Assembly (NCBI GenBank): GCA_045600965.1
Contig: JAZRYW010000043.1
Location: 1 to 64,000, forward strand
Direction: 5' to 3'
DNA length: 64,000 nt
Source: RGIG6374 sp045600965
Lineage (GTDB): Bacteria; Bacteroidota; Bacteroidia; Bacteroidales; UBA932
Of this stretch, positions 59,603-64,000 are shown piece by piece; the stretch's first letter is position 1; each line of letters starts with the position of its first letter. Both the position numbers and the translations under genes were made by a program. The notes beneath the pieces were generated by a model. That model saw only the letters and a program-made list of their open reading frames with translations, made no database searches and had not been told where the DNA came from.

Positions 59603-61521
59603 TGACCTGCAGACCCACTCTTCAGAGAATAATATCTGTCCTTTCCGTCGCTGCAACCGCACTGTCCTGCACCGACTCCATCCTGCCGGAAGAAAACCTT
59701 TCAGACATAAGGATGGAGCTTGTTGCCGGCTTTGCAGACACCAGGACAGCCAACGATGGAATGTCCACCTTCTGGACAGCCGGGGACCGGATAAACCTCA
59801 TACACAGCCCGGCTGGAGGCGGGGAGTACATATCCGAGACCTTCACTTACAGGGACGGGAACACCTTCGACGGAACCGTCAGGGGTGCGCAGAGCGTTAA
59901 CGACTGGTATGCTTTCTATCCTTGTTCCGGGCAGAACGTCGATCCCTCGGCGTTCAGCTTTACAGTGGAGCCCTGCCAGCTGCAGGACGGGAACAACTCC
60001 AAGGCCCACCTTTCAGGACCCGGATTCCCCCTGTTCGGAATGAACCGCGACGTGACGCTTTCGTCCTCCCTCGAACTGACAATGGCCAATGTCCTTTCCG
60101 TCGCGGACTTCCATATAGTGAACGGATACACCAGCCCGATAACAATAAGGTCAATAGAGTTCTCTTCAAGCGCTCAGATCGCAGGCCCCTTTGTCGGGGA
60201 TTTCACGGGCCCTCAGCCTCAGTTCACAGCCGAGGCAGGGTCAGGCCGGACAGTAACCCTGGCAATCAGGGATGGAATTTCCATAGCGCCACACTCCGGC
60301 GCAGACTTCTTTGCCGGACTTCTGCCTCACTGCGTTTCTTCAGGAAGTGTCCTGAGTGTAAGGATTACAGCCACTGTCGACGGCCGTGACGTTTCCTGCC
60401 TCATTACAAAGACCTTGAGTGGAGAAACCTACTTCAAGGCCGGGGCAGTCAAGACACTCAATCTTGGATTCAGCGCCGATTATAAGTGGCAGGATGCCAC
60501 TTTCAATCTTGAGAACAATCAGGTGTCCAGATACCTCGATGCGGCGGAAAAGGAATATACGGATGAAAATTATAAAACCGGTTTCTTAGGTTGGGGAACG
60601 AGCGTGGTTGACAATTATCTTCAAATTCTCTCCGCCAACAACAGACTTGACGTGCCGTCTCCAGTCTCCCTTCTCTGGAACACGGACGGAACCGGCGCAG
60701 GGACCGTACAGGTGTTCAGGGATATCACTATGTCACAGATGGAGATGCAGACTGCATCTTCAGGCAGTTCAGCAAAGATCTGGAACCTCATACCCGGCCT
60801 GAGATACTGGTACAAGGTGCTCTCGCAGGATGGCGCCCTGCTTTCAGGCGGCACTTTCACCACTGAGGGAAGGCGCAGGATGATCAAGGTGAGCGACAAG
60901 TTCAATGAGAATCACGCCAACAACTTCAGGGATCTGGGAGGTATGAGGACGGTGGACGGCAAAACCCTCAAATACGGGAGGCTTTACCGTGGAACTAATG
61001 TCGATGAGGCCACACAACAGGAGAAGGACTATATGCGCGGGTATCTGAATGTGGCGCTGGATGTGGAACTGCGCACTTATGGAAGCAGCAACCTGGGGAA
61101 TGACATTGATTTTGTCAACGGATGCTACACAGGGAGCATTGAAGAATTTTACACGGAAAATGAGAACGGACGTTTCAAGGAGATCTTTTCAAAAATAGTG
61201 GAACATCTCGTCAATGATGAAGCGTCGTACATTCATTGCAAGTCTGGCGCCGACCGTACCGGATATGTCTGCATTCTGCTTGAGGCGGCGCTGGGCGTGT
61301 CACCTAAAGACTGTTCGATAGATTATGAACTGACGTCCTTCAGCATATCAGGGCCACACCTCAGAAATGACAATATCCTTATGCCTCTGGGGCGCAAGGG
61401 CCTGAGTTATATCTCCGGAAAGGAAGGCTCCACCTTCCAGCAGAAAGCCTGGACCGTCTTGAAGGGCTATGGCATTCCCGAGGAACAGATACGCACATTC
61501 TGCAACGAAATGCTTGAATAA
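59602..61521 (+). CDS. Lipoprotein with fimbrillin-like domain fused to a tyrosine phosphatase
   Basis: From the ATG at 59602 the 639-residue product begins MTCRPTLQRIISVLSVAATA and has a lipobox ending LSC (Cys about 23). Residues about 30-290 look like a Bacteroidales fimbrillin-like domain (DTRTANDGMSTFWTAGDRIN, WYAFYP). A fibronectin-like beta segment is at about 315-425. The C-terminal region (about 430-639) is a tyrosine phosphatase: NFRDLGGMRTVDGKTLKYG and the P-loop IHCKSGADRTGYV, with the catalytic Cys and Arg present. The fusion implies a phosphatase displayed at the cell surface or periplasm. Function and substrate are unknown. Confidence 0.88.
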   Translation: MTCRPTLQRIISVLSVAATALSCTDSILPEENLSDIRMELVAGFADTRTANDGMSTFWTAGDRINLIHSPAGGGEYISETFTYRDGNTFDGTVRGAQSVNDWYAFYPCSGQNVDPSAFSFTVEPCQLQDGNNSKAHLSGPGFPLFGMNRDVTLSSSLELTMANVLSVADFHIVNGYTSPITIRSIEFSSSAQIAGPFVGDFTGPQPQFTAEAGSGRTVTLAIRDGISIAPHSGADFFAGLLPHCVSSGSVLSVRITATVDGRDVSCLITKTLSGETYFKAGAVKTLNLGFSADYKWQDATFNLENNQVSRYLDAAEKEYTDENYKTGFLGWGTSVVDNYLQILSANNRLDVPSPVSLLWNTDGTGAGTVQVFRDITMSQMEMQTASSGSSAKIWNLIPGLRYWYKVLSQDGALLSGGTFTTEGRRRMIKVSDKFNENHANNFRDLGGMRTVDGKTLKYGRLYRGTNVDEATQQEKDYMRGYLNVALDVELRTYGSSNLGNDIDFVNGCYTGSIEEFYTENENGRFKEIFSKIVEHLVNDEASYIHCKSGADRTGYVCILLEAALGVSPKDCSIDYELTSFSISGPHLRNDNILMPLGRKGLSYISGKEGSTFQQKAWTVLKGYGIPEEQIRTFCNEMLE

Positions 61522-61555
61522 GCGGCATGGCAGCGCGGAGGCGTCTGACAACAAA

Positions 61556-61599
61556 AAAGAGGGTGACATCCAGCATTCAGACTTTGTGCCACCCTCTTT
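61556..61599. terminator. Bidirectional terminator between the phosphatase gene and the V-ATPase operon
   Basis: AAAGAGGGTG (61556-61565) pairs with CACCCTCTTT (61590-61599). A-rich sequence on the left makes a T run on the minus strand, so it can end the V-ATPase operon, and weaker T residues follow on the plus strand. It resembles the other two members of the GAGGRTGAC family. Confidence 0.8.
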
Positions 61600-61620
61600 C
61601 TTATTGTTCAATCTGCTGCA

Positions 61621-62049
61621 TCATATCATCAGCGCCGCAACGAGGGAGAGGATGGCATAGAATTCAGGAAGGGCGGCGTAGATCATAGTGTTGGTCTGGA
61701 CGTCGTGTCCCTGGCTTATGCCGACTATACCGTTGGCGCAGACCTGGCCCTGACGGATGGCTGAGAAGAGGCAGACAGCTCCCACAGCGAGCCCCACCGC
61801 AAAATATAGGAAACCGGCTTCCTGCATTGCGGCCATATCCTTGGGCCACATCAGGAATGCCACGAATCCGTAAAGGCCCTGGGTCGCGGGCATTGCCGAA
61901 AGTATCATATAGCTTGATGACTTTTCGGGATTCTTCTTCAATGCACCTTCAGCCGCATTGCCTGCGATGGTCGTTCCGATGCTGGAACCTATGCCTGCAA
62001 GACAGAGGAGGCAGGCGAGTCCCACATAACCGAGAATTACTGTTAACAT
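61621..62049 (-). CDS. atpK: V-type ATP synthase subunit K (membrane rotor ring)
   Basis: The 142-residue proteolipid has four membrane helices in two similar halves. Its first half reads LGYVGLACLLCLAGIGSSIG and its second contains the conserved Glu-bearing helix ending AALPEFYAILSLVAALMI. GSSIGTTIAGNAAEGALKKNPEKS is the expected loop. The ring carries Na+ or H+ through the membrane sector. It is the last gene of the operon as seen here, 29 bases after atpI, and a terminator follows. Confidence 0.93.
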   Translation of the reverse strand: MLTVILGYVGLACLLCLAGIGSSIGTTIAGNAAEGALKKNPEKSSSYMILSAMPATQGLYGFVAFLMWPKDMAAMQEAGFLYFAVGLAVGAVCLFSAIRQGQVCANGIVGISQGHDVQTNTMIYAALPEFYAILSLVAALMI

Positions 62050-62078
62050 AGTGATTTGACTTTAATGATTATTTGTTT

Positions 62079-63851
62079 CTATTGATTTTTCAGAGGCTTG
62101 TATTCGAGGCCCTTGCCTTCATATCCGCTGTTCTTGAAATACTCCACGAAGGTCAGACGGAGAGGGTGGACGAAGGCTCCGAGGCAGCTCATTGCGAAAT
62201 TCAGGGCGTGACCGAGCAGCACAATGACTGCGAAAGGTATCCATTGCCAGGTGTTCACACCATCCGAGAGGGTCATTGCGCCCAGGTCGTTGAACGCGCT
62301 GCCGAGCATACCGCCTGCAAGCCCGAGGGCGTAGAGACGAATGTAGCTCAGCACGTCCCCAAGGATGCCGGTGGCCATTCCGTATGTGTCCCACAGACCT
62401 GCGCCTATGTTTATCAGAGGGTTGCGGCCGGGTTTGTTGAATATGAAGATGCCGAGAACCGATACGGCCGCTATGATGATGACCGCTATGCGGGTGACGT
62501 TTTCGTCGATGACGCCGGCCAGCGCGGTGCCTGCAACAAGCAGACCGCCTACAATGAGCACTATCCAGCCCCAGGTGCTTATGGCTTCCTTGAATCCGAA
62601 CCTGTGAGTCAGACCTATGCCCTTTATGACCATCGCAAGGCAGATGTGGAACACACCCACGGCGATGGCGGCAACCATCGAGACGTCATAGGATGAACCG
62701 CCGAGCTCCAGTTTGCCTGACAGCATAAGGCTCTTCAGACCTTCGGGAATCCAACCGACCTGAGTGAGGTTGATGCCGAAGAAGGTTGCAAGGAAGAAAC
62801 CTATGACCGTGGCTCCGATTCCGAGGGTGGTGACCAGCCTCCAGTGCTTGCGAAGGCCCATTATGTCGATTTTGCTGCGTAACAGCAGGCCGATCAGTAT
62901 CAATACCAGTCCGTAGCCCGCATCACCCATACAGAAGGCCCAGAACAGCAGGAAGAACGGAGCAAGCACGGGAGTGGGGTCGAACTCGTCGTAGACTGGC
63001 ATACCGTACATACCGGTGAGCGTCTCGAAGTTGCGCGCGAACCAGTTGTTGTGCAGTTTGACCGGAGGGTTGTCGGCCACGGTCGCGGCCTGAGAGATGT
63101 AGCAGACATCCATACTGTCCAAAGCCAGGCAGACGGTTGCGTCATCTTCAGTGGGCGCGAAACCGGTGAATATGGAGATATGGTCCTCGGCAGCTCCCTG
63201 CGAGGCAAGAGAGGCCAGGTATGTGTCAAGCGCAACCATAGTGTCACGCAACTGCTCCTGCATACGGGGCAGTCCGTCCTTTTCTGAACGCAGCTGCTCC
63301 TCCCTTTCAGAAATACGGCTTTCAGCAGCCTTGAGGCGTTCCGAGGCCTCTGAATATGTACCGTCGGGAGAGGGGACTTCATACTGTGATCCGGGGAAGG
63401 AATATCCTTCTGACGGCGCAATGGTCACAAACCAGACATTGCCGGCCTCCCGGCGTATCTCCTCAAGGATGAAGTCCTCCTTCCAGAGGCCGTTGAATTT
63501 CTTCTCAGGGCAGCAGTGGAATCTCATGCTGTAGCCCTTCCCGGCCAGAGCGCTGAGCGCGGAGGCGTTGAAATCGCCCCATACGGCGCGCTGCGCCATC
63601 TGCCTGCGGGCTTCCTCCCTTTCAGCCACCAGGGCGTTCCATATTTCGTCACGGCTGAAATCGTCACGCTGTATGCGGTCCATTGCGCTCCGAAGGGATG
63701 AGGCACTGCTGAAGAGGTCCGAGGACTTCCCGTCCACAGGCTTGGAGGAGCGGGTGATGTCCATAAGCCCGATGTCCCTTATCCGGTCAAGCACCTTTTC
63801 CCTGTCACCGCTCATAAGAACGATGCTGTAGCGTGTCATCTTGGTTATCAT
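62079..63851 (-). CDS. atpI: V-type ATP synthase subunit I
   Basis: The 590-residue subunit has a soluble N-terminal half with coiled coils (residues 1-290, including RLKAAESRISEREEQLR) and seven or eight membrane helices after residue 300. The typical PVYDEFDPTPVLAPFFLLFWAFCMGDAGYGLVL marks the transition, and the conserved Arg-bearing helix YIRLYALGLAGG is present. It anchors the stator and forms the ion path next to the K ring. Its ATG overlaps the subunit D stop (ATGA). Confidence 0.93.
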   Translation of the reverse strand: MITKMTRYSIVLMSGDREKVLDRIRDIGLMDITRSSKPVDGKSSDLFSSASSLRSAMDRIQRDDFSRDEIWNALVAEREEARRQMAQRAVWGDFNASALSALAGKGYSMRFHCCPEKKFNGLWKEDFILEEIRREAGNVWFVTIAPSEGYSFPGSQYEVPSPDGTYSEASERLKAAESRISEREEQLRSEKDGLPRMQEQLRDTMVALDTYLASLASQGAAEDHISIFTGFAPTEDDATVCLALDSMDVCYISQAATVADNPPVKLHNNWFARNFETLTGMYGMPVYDEFDPTPVLAPFFLLFWAFCMGDAGYGLVLILIGLLLRSKIDIMGLRKHWRLVTTLGIGATVIGFFLATFFGINLTQVGWIPEGLKSLMLSGKLELGGSSYDVSMVAAIAVGVFHICLAMVIKGIGLTHRFGFKEAISTWGWIVLIVGGLLVAGTALAGVIDENVTRIAVIIIAAVSVLGIFIFNKPGRNPLINIGAGLWDTYGMATGILGDVLSYIRLYALGLAGGMLGSAFNDLGAMTLSDGVNTWQWIPFAVIVLLGHALNFAMSCLGAFVHPLRLTFVEYFKNSGYEGKGLEYKPLKNQ

Positions 63852-64000
63852 TGTCCTTCCTCCTGCTCTTCTTCTGCCTGATGGCGGGTCTTGACTATCT
63901 TCTGAGCCGCCTTGGAGAGGTTCTCCTCGTCCTCCATATAGCGCTTGATCTTCAGTATGGCTTCCTGATAACCGGGTATCTGCACCTTCTCGTAGAGATT
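63848..64000 (-). CDS. atpD: V-type ATP synthase subunit D, C-terminal part (runs off window)
   Basis: Only the last 50 codons and TGA stop lie in the window; the frame runs past base 64000. The end reads KVQIPGYQEAILKIKRYMED and QKIVKTRHQAEEEQEEGQ, a charged helix typical of the D (central stalk) subunit. The order D-I-K matches the V-ATPase operons of Bacteroidales. Its stop overlaps the atpI start. The remaining subunits are expected beyond the window. Confidence 0.88.
   Translation of the reverse strand, partial: NLYEKVQIPGYQEAILKIKRYMEDEENLSKAAQKIVKTRHQAEEEQEEGQ

Noticed and set aside
1..64000. CRISPR arrays, prophage or a full insertion sequence
   Set aside because: I saw no regularly spaced direct repeats, no cas, phage or transposase genes, and no rRNA.

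Overview
The window comes from a chromosome of a Bacteroidota member, most likely order Bacteroidales, with a fairly GC-rich coding sequence. The evidence is a SusC/SusD pair with the typical TonB plug, Bacteroidota-restricted small families (DUF5606, PUR-like DUF3276), the order nusB-yajC-YbbR-coaE, a V-type ATPase, type B ribosomal protein bL31, and promoters that match the Bacteroidota sigma-ABfr pattern (TTTG, about 19-21 bases, TAnnTTTG). The genus cannot be fixed from sequence alone; an Alistipes-like (Rikenellaceae) organism would fit. I see no prophage, insertion sequence with transposase, CRISPR array or rRNA.

Layout. 1-1321: the end of bamA and two OmpH/Skp periplasmic chaperones. 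1390-4257: 2-oxoacid:ferredoxin oxidoreductase korA-korB. 4441-10331: a SusC-SusD-lipoprotein uptake operon with its own promoter and terminator, and no glycosidase. 10412-10604: structured repeats. 10627-13577: lipoprotein, RNase D-like exonuclease, RlmI. 13587-17683: PUR protein, then nusB-yajC-YbbR-coaE-DnaJ/TerB. 17879-22822: DUF5606, rimO, fabG, lipoprotein, pdxA, rnhA. 22815-25671 (minus): htpG and yicC. 25743-27612: glnS and tRNA-Pro. 27726-29723: a candidate noncoding RNA and two related hypothetical exported proteins. 29732-34294: recG, mtgA, a small coiled-coil protein, pgi. 34298-36782 (minus): SPFH protein, ribbon-helix-helix protein and hydrolase, translationally coupled. 36886-41862: RsmI-like methyltransferase, folB, mtaB, a fused acyltransferase, an MBL hydrolase. 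41863-44438 (minus): FAD oxidoreductase and tsaD. 44555-48994: TamB. 48991-54769 (minus): slyD, tldE, tldD, a zeta-type toxin with a small partner, rpmE2, NamZ-like protein. 54846-61521: TIGR02757 protein, cstA, a small membrane protein, an EF-hand-like membrane protein, a 38-residue peptide gene and a fimbrillin-like/tyrosine phosphatase lipoprotein. 61621-64000 (minus): V-ATPase subunits K, I and the end of D.

Most of the window is housekeeping: envelope biogenesis (BamA, OmpH, TamB, MtgA, NamZ), translation and RNA modification (RimO, MtaB, RlmI, TsaD, GlnS, bL31), and energy or carbon metabolism (KorAB, Pgi, CstA, V-ATPase). The unusual material is mostly between genes. Two 164-bp elements with terminal inverted repeats share a central hairpin core with a third element. 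Another dispersed inverted repeat occurs twice. A family of near-identical terminators is present. A strong promoter stands in front of a gene-free region next to tRNA-Pro(AGG). A pair of 8-bp palindromes sits at the start of the SPFH/RHH operon. The tetranucleotide CATG is strikingly rare throughout. Two short genes (35665-35844 and 52426-52584) and one very short GTG-start gene (59486-59602) were found by reading frames directly.
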